DNA of 64,000 nucleotides from positions 8,990,001 to 9,054,000 of the forward strand of contig NZ_JARUMJ010000001.1 in NCBI RefSeq assembly GCF_036898465.1, read 5' to 3'. The translations under genes and the position numbers were made by a program. The stretch is from Streptomyces sp. B21-105 (GTDB taxonomy: Bacteria > Actinomycetota > Actinomycetes > Streptomycetales > Streptomycetaceae). Each line of letters starts with the position of its first letter. Positions within the stretch are counted from its first letter, which is position 1. Shown here piece after piece: positions 7,842-17,539 of this stretch. The notes under the pieces were generated by a model that searched no databases, was not told the origin of the DNA, and was given only the letters and a program-made list of their open reading frames with translations.

Positions 7842-9641
7842 TCAGAAGGTCAGGTTCCAGGCGTCGATCTTGCCCGTGTCGGAGGCGGCGTTGTCGTTGA
7901 CGCGCAGCTTCCAGGTGCCGTTCGCGACCTCCGAGGAGGCGTTCACGGTGTAGGTCTGGGCGATGTTGTCGGCGCTGCCGCCGGCGCGGTTGTGCAGGGC
8001 GTAGACGGTGCCGTCCGGCGCCACCAGGTCGACCTTCAGGTCACCGATGTAGGTGTGCTTGACGTCCACACCCACCTTGAGGGTGGCCGGGGCGTTGCCG
8101 GTCACGCCGGTGACGGCGATCGGGCTCTCCACGGTCGCGTTGTCGTTGATGGTGAAGTCCGCGATGTTCTCGAAGTACTTGCCGGGCGGCGGGGTGGTCC
8201 CGACGGCCTTGAGGGCGTCGACCTGTCCCTCGCCGAAGAACGAGTTGTTGGCCGTCGTGCCCGTGCAGCGGTTGTCCGAGGGGCAGGCGATGTCGTTGGC
8301 CTGGGTGGCCAGCTTGGCGCGGATCTGCGCCGGGGTGATGCCCGGGTCGGCGCTGGCGATGAGCGCCGCCACGCCGGCCACGTGCGGGGTGGCCATCGAG
8401 GTGCCGCTCTTGCTGCCGTAGCCGCCGCCGGGGACGGTGGAGTACACGTTGCTGCCCGGCGCCGCGACGTCGATGACGCCCTGCCCGTAGTTGGAGAACG
8501 AGGCCTTGGTGATGCCCGTGCCGTTGGCCGCGACGGTGACCACGCCCGGCAGTTCGGTCGGGATGTCGAGGCAGGCGTTGGTGATGGTGCGGGTGACCGG
8601 TGTCGAGTCGTTCGGGCTCGCGGAGTCGGTCGTCTTGTGGGCGAGGTCGTAGTTCTCGTTGCCCGCGGCGGCGATCTGGAGGGAGCCCTTGCCTTCGGCG
8701 TACTCCTGGGCGCGCTTGACGCCCTCGATGATGGCGGCCTGGTCGATGTTGTCCGGGCAGTTGAACTGCCACGGGTCCGTGTAATAACTGTTGTTGGTGA
8801 CCTTGAAGCCGTGGTCACCGGCCCAGACGAAGCCGCAGATGGTGTTCTCGGCGAAGAAGAAGGCGTTGCCCGGTTCGGCGACCCGGACCGCGGAGATCTT
8901 CACCCCGGGGGCCACGCCGACGACGCCCTTGCCGTTCTTGGCCGCGGCGATGGTGCCCGCTACGTGGGTGCCGTGCGTGTCGACGTCCCGCCAGGCGCCG
9001 GCGCGGGTGTCGGGCTTGCCGTAGGCGCAGGAGACCGAGTCGGCCGCATCGAAGTTGGGCGCCAGGTCCTGGTGCTGGTCGTCCACACCGGTGTCCAGGA
9101 TGCCGACCTTGACGGAGGCGGAGCCCGGGTTCACGGCCCAGGCCTGGTCGGCCTTGATCTGGCTCATGTCGGCCCGTACCGGTTCTCCGGCCGGGGTCGA
9201 GGACTGGGCCGGATTGGCCGGGAGCGCCGGGGAGTAGGCGTCGGCCGGGACGTCCGAGGTGCGCGTGGCGCCGACCTGCTGCACGCCGGCGACGCCCCGC
9301 ATGGTGGCGGCGAATCCGCTGGACGCCGAGTGGGCGACGATCACGCCGATGGCGTCGAAGTTCGAGAAGACGGTGCCGCCGTTGGCGGCGATCGCGGAAC
9401 GGACCGCCGAATTGTCACCGGGGGCGGTGATCACGAGGTAGGCACGCGTGCCGGCCACCCAGGTCGCACTCAGGGAGGCCGGCACGGCGGCCGGAGCGTG
9501 GGCCTTGGCGGCCGGCGCGGTGGAGGGGGCGACGGGGAGCGTGCCCGCGAGGGCGCCGGGTGCGCCGAACGCGAGGGCTGCGCCGAGCGTGGCCGCCAGC
9601 ACCAGTGTGCGTCGAGGTCGGCTGGATCTGTGGGGTATCAA
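7842..9641 (-). CDS. secreted S8 subtilisin-like serine protease with C-terminal P-domain
   Basis: A 599-residue exported protease. A basic N-terminus and hydrophobic stretch (residues 10-32) form a signal peptide, and a propeptide-like region runs to about 150. The catalytic domain has Asp183 (ILDTGVDD), His223 (DTHGTHVAGT), the oxyanion-hole Asn328 (AAAGNEN) and Ser415 (GTSMATPHVAG). The last 110 residues form a beta-rich proprotein-convertase P-domain ending in WNLTF. The TTG start at 9641 is preceded by GGAGG at a spacing of five. The frame stays open to 10106, but upstream translation overlaps transposase remnants and is Arg/Pro-rich. It is monocistronic. Confidence 0.88.
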   Translation of the reverse strand: MIPHRSSRPRRTLVLAATLGAALAFGAPGALAGTLPVAPSTAPAAKAHAPAAVPASLSATWVAGTRAYLVITAPGDNSAVRSAIAANGGTVFSNFDAIGVIVAHSASSGFAATMRGVAGVQQVGATRTSDVPADAYSPALPANPAQSSTPAGEPVRADMSQIKADQAWAVNPGSASVKVGILDTGVDDQHQDLAPNFDAADSVSCAYGKPDTRAGAWRDVDTHGTHVAGTIAAAKNGKGVVGVAPGVKISAVRVAEPGNAFFFAENTICGFVWAGDHGFKVTNNSYYTDPWQFNCPDNIDQAAIIEGVKRAQEYAEGKGSLQIAAAGNENYDLAHKTTDSASPNDSTPVTRTITNACLDIPTELPGVVTVAANGTGITKASFSNYGQGVIDVAAPGSNVYSTVPGGGYGSKSGTSMATPHVAGVAALIASADPGITPAQIRAKLATQANDIACPSDNRCTGTTANNSFFGEGQVDALKAVGTTPPPGKYFENIADFTINDNATVESPIAVTGVTGNAPATLKVGVDVKHTYIGDLKVDLVAPDGTVYALHNRAGGSADNIAQTYTVNASSEVANGTWKLRVNDNAASDTGKIDAWNLTF

Positions 9642-9956
9642 TGCGTCCTCCGGAGACGGCCCGGCCGTGCTGAGGGCACCGGCCGGGCCGTACGAAACGA
9701 GTGGTGGATGCAAGATGTCAGACGGCTGGTCCTGTGCGGAAGTACCTTTCCGTGCCGGGAAGTTACAGGGGCATGGCTGAAAAGAGACACACTCCGGGCA
9801 TCCATCGGTGAGGGGGAGGTCGAAGATCGCGTTGCGGGCGGCGGCCCGGCTGGGCCAGGTACTCGTGTCGAGCCGAACGCGATCAGCGGGATTGCCTGAC
9901 CGCGCCGACGCCGGCGACGGTCCGCCGGGCACAGCCCGCGTGTCTTCTGACACCTG

Positions 9957-10450
9957 ATCATTTTGATCCGGTTGACGCGGCCTTCTACGACGCCGGAGCT
10001 CCACGGCAGTGTTAGGCCTGCTGTGACGGCAGCGAGATCGCGTTCGAGGCCGTTGACGAAGGTGTGGAGGCTGGGGAGGTCGTCGGCGCGGACCGCCTTG
10101 ATCCATTGCGGGAGCTGGTCACCCTGGAGCTGGATGAGTATCTTCCCGAACGCGCGGACGTGCCCGATGAGGGCATCCAGTTCGGGGCAGTCGGCGAGGA
10201 CGGACTTGACTTTCAGGCGCTCGCTCTCCGGCAGGGTGTCGGGGTGAGTCAGGATCCAGCCGGTGACCGTGCGTGGGGACGGCGGGCGGGCTGCAGGTGC
10301 GGTCGGGGATGTGCGGAACGGCTGGAGCGTCTTGATCTCTTCCCAGAGGGTCCAGGCGTTCGTGCTGCCTTCGGCCCATCGCTCGTGCAGGTAGGGCTGA
10401 AGTCGTCGAGCTTGGGCCTGCCAGCCCGGGCACCGAGCCCCGGCCGTCCG
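9957..10450 (-). pseudogene. ISL3-family transposase, C-terminal remnant
   Basis: The translation carries the ISL3 transposase C-terminal signature WSSGVVEGRVNRIKMI near its end, preceded by helical sequence typical of the family (ADCPELDALIGHVRAFG). The N-terminal half with the first catalytic residues is missing, and the family's final residues are lost after the signature. It is a relic, not an active element. A second ISL3 relic with the same signature is at 57559-57765. Confidence 0.75.
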
Positions 10451-10510
10451 GCATCTGACACCGACTCGGATCACAGTCGCCCGTAGACCCGTCACGGGCC
10501 GGATGGGCCG

Positions 10511-13500
10511 TCACATGTCGTCGGCGAGGCGTTCGGCCAGGGCCAGCATCTCCGGGTCGTGGGGCCACCGGTCGGCGAGCGCCCGCACGGCCGCCTGTCG
10601 CACTCGCCAATCGGAGTCGTCGGCGGCCCGCTGACGCAGCAGCACCTCGGTGGCGGGGTCGTGGCGCCAGCCGCCGGCCAGCGCCTCGACCGCCGCGCGC
10701 CGGCTCGTCGCTTCGGTGCCGTTGGCGACGATGCCCCGAAGCAGCTCGCCGGTCGCCCGTTCCTCGCGCCAGCCCGCGGCCAGGAGGTGGATGACCTCAG
10801 CGCGCAGGAACCCGTCGGGGTCGTCGACGGCGAGCCGACGCAGCAGATCGCGGGTCCGCGAGATGCGAAAGCCCAGGACGAGGGCCCGGACGGCAGCCGT
10901 GCGGACGGAGGAATCGGGATCCTTCACGGCCCGCTCACGAAGCAGTTCCTCGGTCGCGGGGTCGTCGCGAAGGCTCGCGCCCAGCATCCGTACCGCCGTC
11001 GTCCGTACGTACGTGGCATCCAGGCGGACCGCGAGTCTGGGCAGCAGCAGCCGGGTGTCCGGGTCGTCGCGCCATCCGGAGGTAAGGGCGAGAACAGCCA
11101 TTTCGCGCGTCCTCGGCTCGCCCTCGCCGTCGGCGATGCGGCGCAGCACCGCTCCGGCCTCGGGGTCTCCCGGCCACAGAGAGCCGAGGGCCCACAGCGC
11201 GGCCTGCCGCACCGACTCGCTCGCCTGTGAGGCGGTGAGTCCGCACAGCCACGGCAGCGTACGCGGATCATCGCGCCATCCCGTGGCCAGGACCCGCACG
11301 GCGGCCACCCGGACTTCCGCGTCAGGGTGTCCCTCGGCACGCTCGCGCAGCAGCAGGGGAGTCCTCGCGTCGGCGCGGCGGTCGGCGACGAGTGGCCCGA
11401 GTGCGGTGATGCGTAAATCCTCAGCCGGTGCGGGGTAGGACGCGAGGGCAGCGTCAGGGCGGACGGGCCCGGGCCGCATCCGGTCGAGCGCCTGCTTCGC
11501 GGCGTCGCGCAGCCACCTCTGCTCAGCCTGACCGGCGGCGACGTCCTCCAGCAGCTCCGCGGTCCGCGGGTCGTCGGGCCAGCCCTGGACCAGGACCGGA
11601 AACAGGTCAGCCCGCAGGTCCGGGTCCCGGTCGTGCGCGGCCCGCTCGCGGACGGCGGCCCCGGCGTCGGGGTCGCCCGGCCAACCGGAAGCGAGGCACC
11701 GCACCGCGGTGAGGCGGACTTCGGGATCCGGGTCATCGGCGGCGTACCGGCGTATCGCGTCGAACGTCTCGGGCTCGTCGCGCCAGCCGTTGACGAGTGC
11801 TCCCAAGGCTCCCCGGCGTAGGTAGGTGTCGTCGTCGCCGAGCCAGTGTCGCAGCGAGCGTGCGGCGGACGGGTCCGTGCGACGGGCCAGGGCGAACAAC
11901 CGGACCCAGCCCTCCCTCATGTCTCCATCGGGGTCCGTCTCAGCGCATTCGCGCAGCAGTTCGGCCAGTCGCGGGTCATCGGGCCGTTCCTGGACGAGCG
12001 CGCGCAGGGCCTCCACCCTGGTGGCCGGCGTGGGGCCGAAGACCGCCTGGCCGTAGAGGTGCTCGTAGAACTCCGGGTGGTCGCCCAGCAGTGCGGCGCC
12101 GACCTGTGCGGCCGGTGGTACCTCGGACCAGGCGAAGTTCTCCCCTTCCCTCATGACACTGAGGAACTGACCGCGCGCCAGGTACCAGTCGCAGTACTGC
12201 CGATGGACAGCGGGACAGCGTGCGCCGAGCCGGGCGAACACGGGCGGCAGGGTTTGTTCCACCGCGAGCATCACCGGCGAACCAGCCTGCGCTCGTTCCG
12301 CGACCACGTGTTCGATCAGCGCGATCACCGCGCTGACGACGGCGGAGCACTGGGCAGGCAGTGCGCCGGGGTCGCGGACCTCACCGAGGCAGCGGGCGGC
12401 GAGCACGATGTGGTGGGGGATCTCGCGCGAAGACGCCCCGGACAGGCGGACGAACCACAGCGGATCCGCCGCCAGGAGGTGGTCGACGATCCGTCCGGCG
12501 ACCCGAGGTTCGACCATGCCCGCGGTGAGGACGAGGGGTTCGTGCCGGGAGGGGTCGTTCCAGTGCTCGCCGTACTCCTGGTGAACCAGCGCGTCCTCGG
12601 TCAGGCTGCACTCCACGGTGAGCCGGTGGTGGAGATCCGCCGCGTCGAGGTATTCGAGCAGCGCGCGATGGAGGAATCCGTACATCGCGCCGCCGAAGTG
12701 ACTGAGGATCCCGTTGCGTACGCGGAACTCCTCCAGCATCGCGCGGGTGAGCGCCGACGAGCGATCGGGTGGGAGCTTGTCGCGCAGGTAACCGTCGAGC
12801 TCCGCGGTCAACTCCCCGTCCGTCAGGAGGTTTCCCGCCGTCCCGCCCGCCCCGGTCCGCATCCGATGGGCCACGCGGCGCAGCAGCTCCATCCGCTCGC
12901 CGGCGCGCAGGCGCCCCGCGTCCTCGGCCACCCGTTTGTCGCGCGCGAACCGGCCCGGGTCCCACTGGGCGATGAACGTGCTCACGGTCTGTTCGAGCAC
13001 CGCGCGCCGGTCCCTCGGCAGATCCCGGTGTTCACCGCGAAGGGCCAGCAGGGTGAGCATCAGCGGGTTGCCCGCCAGCTCAGCCGCCGCCGGTGTGTCG
13101 TCGACGGCGGCCCGCAGCCGCTCCCGCAGACGGGCCGCCTCGGCGGGCTGTTCGGGGAAGGCCGAGCGGTACCAGAGGGTCACGAACGCGTCGATCCGCA
13201 CCCGGTCGAAGTCCCGCAGTACATGGACGCGAAAGCCCTCGCGTTCGAGTACGGCGTGCTGGTAGTCGACGATCCGGGACGTCACCACGAGGCGAGCGCT
13301 CGGGTAGCGTTCCGCGAGCCCCGCGATCTCGCCGGTGACCTCCTCGCGCAGCCGTGGGTCGAAGACCTCGTCGAGCCCGTCGAAGATCAGTACCGCGCGG
13401 CCGCCGGTACGCAGGTACGCGTCCAGCACGTCCTTCGGCAGGCCGGGCCCTTGGGTGTGGTGGAGGCGGTCGACGAGGTCGAGGAGTGTGCCGGTGCGCC

Positions 13501-14335
13501 ACTGCGGGTCGGCGTACGCGCCGAGCTCCACCAGGAGCGGCAACGCCCCCGCGAGCGGCGCGAGATCCGCGTCAACCTCGTGGTCTTTGTCCATCGCGTC
13601 CGCGAGCGTCAGTGCGAGGTAGCGAGCCAGTGTCGACTTGCCGTGGCCCGGGTCGCCGAGCAGCACGATCCGGCGCGCGTCTTCTTGGGCCAGCACCTGG
13701 AAGGCGGGGCGGGCCCGGCCGTCGTCCAGCGGCCAATGGTCGGAGGCCGATGCGTCGGCGCGGCGGGCCGACGGTGCGCCCAGCCCCCCACCCTGCGCCG
13801 GCGTCTCCGGACGAACGGCCGGGGCCACGAACACGTCGGTCAACCGGAGTGGATCGGAGCGGACCGGCGAATGCGGGGAGGCGACGACGGCGAGGTGTAC
13901 GTGCCGTCGCCGCAGTTGGGCGAAGTACGTCTTGCGCGCGGCGTCGAAGCCGGCCGGCGCGGGGCGGACGCGGCGTGCGGAAACGGCATCCTTGTACCAG
14001 CGTCTCCACTGATCCTCATCGCCCAGCGCCGCGTTCTCCGGCCCAAATCCCTTTGCGTCCCTCGCCCGCTTGATCAAGTTTTTCAGCACGGGACTGAATG
14101 TGTTCCAACTCCCCGGGTGGTGGCCGCTGACTCTCATCCAGTCGCTGATAACACTCCTGCTCAAAGTCTTCTCGCTGTCGGTGCCCCCCGGCTTTTTTGC
14201 CGCCGCTGTCAGGTCGGCGCGTCTGGCGGCTTTCGCCACCGCTGTCAGGTCGGGGTGTCCGGCGGCTTCGTGCAAATCCCGAAGCTGCTTGATGAACGCC
14301 AGCCGTTCCGCGCTCGGGACGCTTCCGCCTGCCAT
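10511..14335 (-). CDS. NACHT-domain STAND NTPase with C-terminal HEAT-like repeats
   Basis: A 1274-residue signal-transducing NTPase. An N-terminal helical part (1-120) resembles a helix-turn-helix domain seen in actinobacterial members (SRSVISDWM). The NACHT core has Walker A GDPGHGKST (227-235), Walker B VLIFDGLDE (315-323) and a VVTSR sensor near 350. From about residue 800 there are roughly ten 33-37-residue HEAT-like repeats built on GWRDDPxT, LLRERA and VRxAAVRAL. The ATG at 14335 follows a GGAGGGGGAG site. Some bacterial NACHT proteins are anti-phage sensors; a sensing or defence role is possible here but not shown. A short membrane peptide diverges from it. Confidence 0.85.
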   Translation of the reverse strand: MAGGSVPSAERLAFIKQLRDLHEAAGHPDLTAVAKAARRADLTAAAKKPGGTDSEKTLSRSVISDWMRVSGHHPGSWNTFSPVLKNLIKRARDAKGFGPENAALGDEDQWRRWYKDAVSARRVRPAPAGFDAARKTYFAQLRRRHVHLAVVASPHSPVRSDPLRLTDVFVAPAVRPETPAQGGGLGAPSARRADASASDHWPLDDGRARPAFQVLAQEDARRIVLLGDPGHGKSTLARYLALTLADAMDKDHEVDADLAPLAGALPLLVELGAYADPQWRTGTLLDLVDRLHHTQGPGLPKDVLDAYLRTGGRAVLIFDGLDEVFDPRLREEVTGEIAGLAERYPSARLVVTSRIVDYQHAVLEREGFRVHVLRDFDRVRIDAFVTLWYRSAFPEQPAEAARLRERLRAAVDDTPAAAELAGNPLMLTLLALRGEHRDLPRDRRAVLEQTVSTFIAQWDPGRFARDKRVAEDAGRLRAGERMELLRRVAHRMRTGAGGTAGNLLTDGELTAELDGYLRDKLPPDRSSALTRAMLEEFRVRNGILSHFGGAMYGFLHRALLEYLDAADLHHRLTVECSLTEDALVHQEYGEHWNDPSRHEPLVLTAGMVEPRVAGRIVDHLLAADPLWFVRLSGASSREIPHHIVLAARCLGEVRDPGALPAQCSAVVSAVIALIEHVVAERAQAGSPVMLAVEQTLPPVFARLGARCPAVHRQYCDWYLARGQFLSVMREGENFAWSEVPPAAQVGAALLGDHPEFYEHLYGQAVFGPTPATRVEALRALVQERPDDPRLAELLRECAETDPDGDMREGWVRLFALARRTDPSAARSLRHWLGDDDTYLRRGALGALVNGWRDEPETFDAIRRYAADDPDPEVRLTAVRCLASGWPGDPDAGAAVRERAAHDRDPDLRADLFPVLVQGWPDDPRTAELLEDVAAGQAEQRWLRDAAKQALDRMRPGPVRPDAALASYPAPAEDLRITALGPLVADRRADARTPLLLRERAEGHPDAEVRVAAVRVLATGWRDDPRTLPWLCGLTASQASESVRQAALWALGSLWPGDPEAGAVLRRIADGEGEPRTREMAVLALTSGWRDDPDTRLLLPRLAVRLDATYVRTTAVRMLGASLRDDPATEELLRERAVKDPDSSVRTAAVRALVLGFRISRTRDLLRRLAVDDPDGFLRAEVIHLLAAGWREERATGELLRGIVANGTEATSRRAAVEALAGGWRHDPATEVLLRQRAADDSDWRVRQAAVRALADRWPHDPEMLALAERLADDM

Positions 14336-14530
14336 GAGACTCCCCCTCCGGCGCGTCTCGCCGTCCGGTCCGGTCCGGTCCCGTCCGGGCCGGACAACTC
14401 GCAGAATCTGATCTGACCTGTGCCTTTGCACGGGTCGAGGTGAACGGTCGCCAGCGGGGCGGCCTTGTTGCTGCTGAACTCAGGCGAGACCGACTACCGA
14501 TTACTTCCGATCGAGGAAAAGGAGTCTTCC

Positions 14531-14737
14531 ATGAGCACCGCGATGATCACCCTGCTTTTCGGAATCTGCCTCGCCCTTTTGGCGTCCGCCCTGTTCGCGG
14601 CCGTCGTCGGCTTGGCGGCCCGCATAGGAGGAGCGAGTCCCGCCTCGGCCTTTTCCCGGGCCGGTGACGCATTCACCAAGGCCCTGAATCTCACGCTGCT
14701 GATCATCGGCCTCGTCGTCACCGTCGCCGCCCGTTGA
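14531..14737 (+). CDS. small two-helix membrane protein
   Basis: A 68-residue peptide with two predicted membrane helices, ITLLFGICLALLASALFAAV (residues 6-25) and a C-terminal LTLLIIGLVVTVAA, joined by a short polar loop. The ATG at 14531 has AAGGAG eleven bases upstream. No family is recognised. It diverges from the NACHT gene (196 bp between starts), so a functional link such as a membrane effector or regulator is possible but speculative. Confidence 0.55.
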   Translation: MSTAMITLLFGICLALLASALFAAVVGLAARIGGASPASAFSRAGDAFTKALNLTLLIIGLVVTVAAR

Positions 14738-14749
14738 GGCATCGGCGGT

Positions 14750-15064
14750 TCACCCCTGCTCGTCGCCCAGGAAGAGCGGCGGGCGGTGGACGACGTAGAT
14801 GGGCATGGCGTCGCGCATCTCGATGTCCCGCGCCGGCCGCGCGAGCCGGAGGCCGGGGAAGCGCCGGAACAGTTCCATTAGGGCGATCTGCATCTCCAGG
14901 TGCGCGAGCTGCTGGCCCGCGCACTGGTGGATGCCGAAGCCGAAGCCCAACTGCCCCTGCGCGGCCGGGTTGGCGATGTCGAGGGTGTCCGGGTCGGGGA
15001 AGCGGGGGGCGTCGCGGTTGGCGGCGACCAGGGACACCGTCACCGCCTCACCGGCACTGATCAC
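14750..15064 (-). pseudogene. cytochrome P450, C-terminal remnant
   Basis: About 104 residues match the P450 C-terminus. There is an [18 protein letters not shown] segment after the beta region, then the haem-ligand loop [14 protein letters not shown] with the axial Cys, and the last helix ([17 protein letters not shown]). The I-helix, ExxR motif and everything before are absent. The similarity starts immediately next to the STAS gene stop, which suggests a deletion or rearrangement joined the two. Confidence 0.8.
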
Positions 15065-15406
15065 CTATCCGGCCAGCTCGACGTCCTCCAGGGCGGCCCG
15101 GGTGGGGCCCGCGTGGATGATGGTCTGGTGCCGCATGACTCTTCCACGGCGTGCTTCGGGCAGGTCGAAAAGCCGAGTCACGGGTGGGTGTGCTCTGACC
15201 ACGGTGAAGGGGGCTGTCCCCAGGTGGGTGCTGGCCTGGGATTCGAGGAAGCTGGCCCGGGCTCCGAGCAGGACGTTCAGCGCTGAGCAGTCGCAGAAGG
15301 TCACCTGGTCCAAGTCCACCTCGATGTGGCGAGGGCAGCCCGCCAGTGCCTGGTCAGTGGCCTCTTGCAGCCGTGGGCTGGTCACATGGTCCAGCTCTCC
15401 GGACAC
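15065..15406 (-). CDS. STAS-domain anti-sigma factor antagonist
   Basis: A 113-residue STAS protein, by homology an anti-anti-sigma factor that binds a serine-kinase anti-sigma partner. SGELDHVTSPRL and VDLDQVTFCDCSALNVLLGA form the core; the Ser of the DCSAL turn is the usual phosphorylation site. The beta-strand before SGELD (RITILV) lies upstream of the GTG chosen, so the true start may be slightly earlier, within the preceding small gene. No partner kinase is next to it. Confidence 0.75.
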   Translation of the reverse strand: MSGELDHVTSPRLQEATDQALAGCPRHIEVDLDQVTFCDCSALNVLLGARASFLESQASTHLGTAPFTVVRAHPPVTRLFDLPEARRGRVMRHQTIIHAGPTRAALEDVELAG

Positions 15407-15615
15407 CAGGATCGTGATGCGGCGCTCCGGAGCTCCCAGCCGTCGCTCTTGGCTGCGGACATCGCCGCGTCCAGGGCCTGGCCGGTCACCGCCTCCAGAG
15501 CGTCCCGCAGCTGGGCGACCAGCCGGAGCCGTTGCGCGGGCACCAACTGCTCCGCCTCCGTGGAGAAGCGAGCCACGTCCGTCGCCAGGGTGCTGATCCG
15601 CGGGTCAGCGCTCAT
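15382..15615 (-). CDS. small hypothetical protein preceding the STAS gene
   Basis: A 77-residue mostly helical protein (ISTLATDVARFS, QRLRLVAQLRDALEAV) ending about 25 bp inside the STAS gene. No family is recognised. The C-terminal tail is Ser/Trp-rich and overlaps the N-terminal strand of the STAS protein in another frame. An alternative is that a base error hides a single longer gene. The 163 bp upstream shows nothing further. Confidence 0.4.
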   Translation of the reverse strand: MSADPRISTLATDVARFSTEAEQLVPAQRLRLVAQLRDALEAVTGQALDAAMSAAKSDGWELRSAASRSWCPESWTM

Positions 15616-15778
15616 GGCCTCAGCATGCCCCCGTGTCAGCGGTCAGTTCGGAATCCCCACGTACGGCCAGTTGTGGTGTCACTCTTGGTTACGGCCCGGG
15701 CTCGACGTCTGACCCGATCGGTCACATGCGGATGAACGCGACCGGTTGTCGGGCCACGTCAGTGCCAGGCACAGCCGA

Positions 15779-16669
15779 TCAGCTGCCCGCGGAGTGGGCG
15801 TCGGCAAGGGCCTCGCCGAAGAGCCGTCCGGCGAGTTCCACGCAGCGCATCCGGGCAGGAGAGAAGTCGTAAGGCATCTTGGTGATCGCTGCAGCGGCAC
15901 TCATCTCTGTGCCCTCCTCCCCTTTCAGGTCGGCGTCGTAGATCTCGAAGATCTTCTCCTCGGCCGCGTCGAGACCAGCTGCCTCGATGGCCTGATTCAG
16001 GGCCATTTGGTGAGCGCATCGCTGTACGGCGAGCTCTTCGACGCGCGGGTCGTCGGGTTCGACGCCGTCATCGAGGGCGGCCTCGGCCGCCTCAAGGCGG
16101 TCCTCCTCGGCCCGCAGGTCGGGGTGGGTGGCCAGCACGATGAACGTGCCGGCCTGGATGGCGGCGCCCAGCGGCCCGAAGATCCGTTCCGTGACTAGCA
16201 GGGCGTCCAGATCGGAGGGGCGCAACGCGCCCGGGGGCAGGTGGCTGAGCCGGTCCGTGACCAGTTCGGAGAGCAGCCCCAGCGGGCTGCCCACCGCCTG
16301 CAGGCGCTGGACAGCCGCGCGCCGACGTTTGATGGCGGCCTCCTGCGCCGCCAAGGTTTCCTCCAGCCTGCTCAGGACCGACTCGATGTCCGGGGCTTGG
16401 TCCAGGGCTTCGTCTCCGGCTTCGTCCCGGGCTTCGCCGAAGGCGGCCCGCATGTCGTCCAGGCTGATACCGGCACCAGCCATCTTGCGGATCCACAGCA
16501 GGCGGGTCATGTCGTCATAGCCGTAGCGGCGGCGGCCGTCCCCGCCGCGCTCGGGCTCCGGCAGCAGACCGATCTCGTGGTAGTGGCGGATGGCGCGTGG
16601 GGTGATCCCGGCGAACGCAGCGGCATCACCGATCTTGACCTGCCGGGGAGGCGTGAGGGAGGCGTACAT
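15779..16669 (-). CDS. MerR-family transcriptional regulator
   Basis: A 296-residue regulator. The N-terminal winged helix is typical MerR: KIGDAAAFAGITPRAIRHYHEIGLL, then GRRRYGYDDMTRLLWIRKM. A coiled coil follows (EETLAAQEAAIKRRRAAVQRL). The long C-terminal helical domain resembles TipAL-type effector-binding regions but is not assigned. ATG at 16669 gives the expected N-terminus; the ribosome site is weak. It stands alone, so its target is not evident. Confidence 0.82.
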   Translation of the reverse strand: MYASLTPPRQVKIGDAAAFAGITPRAIRHYHEIGLLPEPERGGDGRRRYGYDDMTRLLWIRKMAGAGISLDDMRAAFGEARDEAGDEALDQAPDIESVLSRLEETLAAQEAAIKRRRAAVQRLQAVGSPLGLLSELVTDRLSHLPPGALRPSDLDALLVTERIFGPLGAAIQAGTFIVLATHPDLRAEEDRLEAAEAALDDGVEPDDPRVEELAVQRCAHQMALNQAIEAAGLDAAEEKIFEIYDADLKGEEGTEMSAAAAITKMPYDFSPARMRCVELAGRLFGEALADAHSAGS

Positions 16670-17140
16670 CGCAGACAGAGCCTTTCGTGCTGTGGTGCCC
16701 CGACCCCACCACATGCCGCTACGGCATGTGCAAGAACCCCATCCAGGTGCCATCGGGGCCAAGCCCTAGCTGCCGCCGGGACCGATCAAGAACGACGAAC
16801 CGTCCGGTGACGCAGAGTGAACACCGGCGGCCAGATAGCTCCCCGCCAAGTGACCGCCGCTGGGGAATTCCCACCAACCGTCGAGTTGGCATGCTTCCGG
16901 CGTACCGTCGCGGACCGAGTGCGCCCAGGCGCACAGCGTTGACGGCGGAAGCACGCAGCCTGGAAAGCCGGGCCTCCTGGGATGAGACAGGAACGAGCAG
17001 CACCCCGGCCCAGCCGTCACACCTCAGGACCCATCGACCCCAGCTACACCGGCTGCCTCTTCCGCACCGCAGCTCCACCCATCGGGAATCAGTCTATAAA
17101 CCACCAAGGTAGATGAAAACGACCTCTTATTGATCGTTTC
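16670..17140. other. intergenic stretch without a supported gene
   Basis: Several short open frames exist on both strands but none shows a recognisable domain or good codon bias. A minus-strand frame ending near 16719 (GLGPDGTWMGFLHMP) could be a remnant; it is not called. Confidence 0.4.
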
Positions 17141-17151
17141 CGTTCCGTGCA

Positions 17152-17534
17152 AGAGCGTGAGCTGGCGGGATGTTCCCGCGGAACGGATCGGCTGCAGCGG
17201 TGTGACGGCCTGGCGGCCCCGCATCCGCGGGGTGCGCGGGCGGTCACGTCACCGGCCAGGCCGGCTGTTCGCAGACCGCGGCTACGACTACGACTACGAC
17301 ACGTACCGTCGGCTTCTCCAGGCCCGCGGCATCACACCGAAGTTCGCCCGGAAAGGCACCGCGCACGGCTCCGGACCGGGGAAGACCCGCCGGGCGGTCG
17401 AGCGGACCTTCGCCCGGCTCCACCAGTTCAAACGACTCCGGATCCGCTACGAGACACGCGCCGACCTCCACCTCGCGCTGCTCCAACTCGCCTGCATCAT
17501 CATCTGCTTGAGACGACCCCGAACCTCATTCTGA
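17152..17534 (+). pseudogene. IS5-family transposase, C-terminal remnant
   Basis: The translation contains the C-terminal DDE part of an IS5-type transposase: FADRGYDYDYDTYRRLLQ, TPKFARKGTAHGSG, then RAVERTFARLHQFKRLRIRY with the catalytic Glu. The N-terminal half is missing. It ends a few bases before the stop of the oppositely oriented gene at 17540. Confidence 0.75.
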
Positions 17535-17539
17535 AATGA

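Noticed and set aside
7605..9899. Plus-strand open frame of 764 codons
   Set aside because: It is the antisense of the subtilisin-like protease; composition is Gly/Val/Arg-rich and typical of high-G+C shadow frames.
10511..14335. Calling the NACHT protein a proven anti-phage system
   Set aside because: Only the domain architecture is seen; no canonical effector nuclease or defence island surrounds it.
11846..14416. Plus-strand open frame of 856 codons
   Set aside because: It lies opposite the NACHT gene, whose Walker motifs and repeats are unmistakable.
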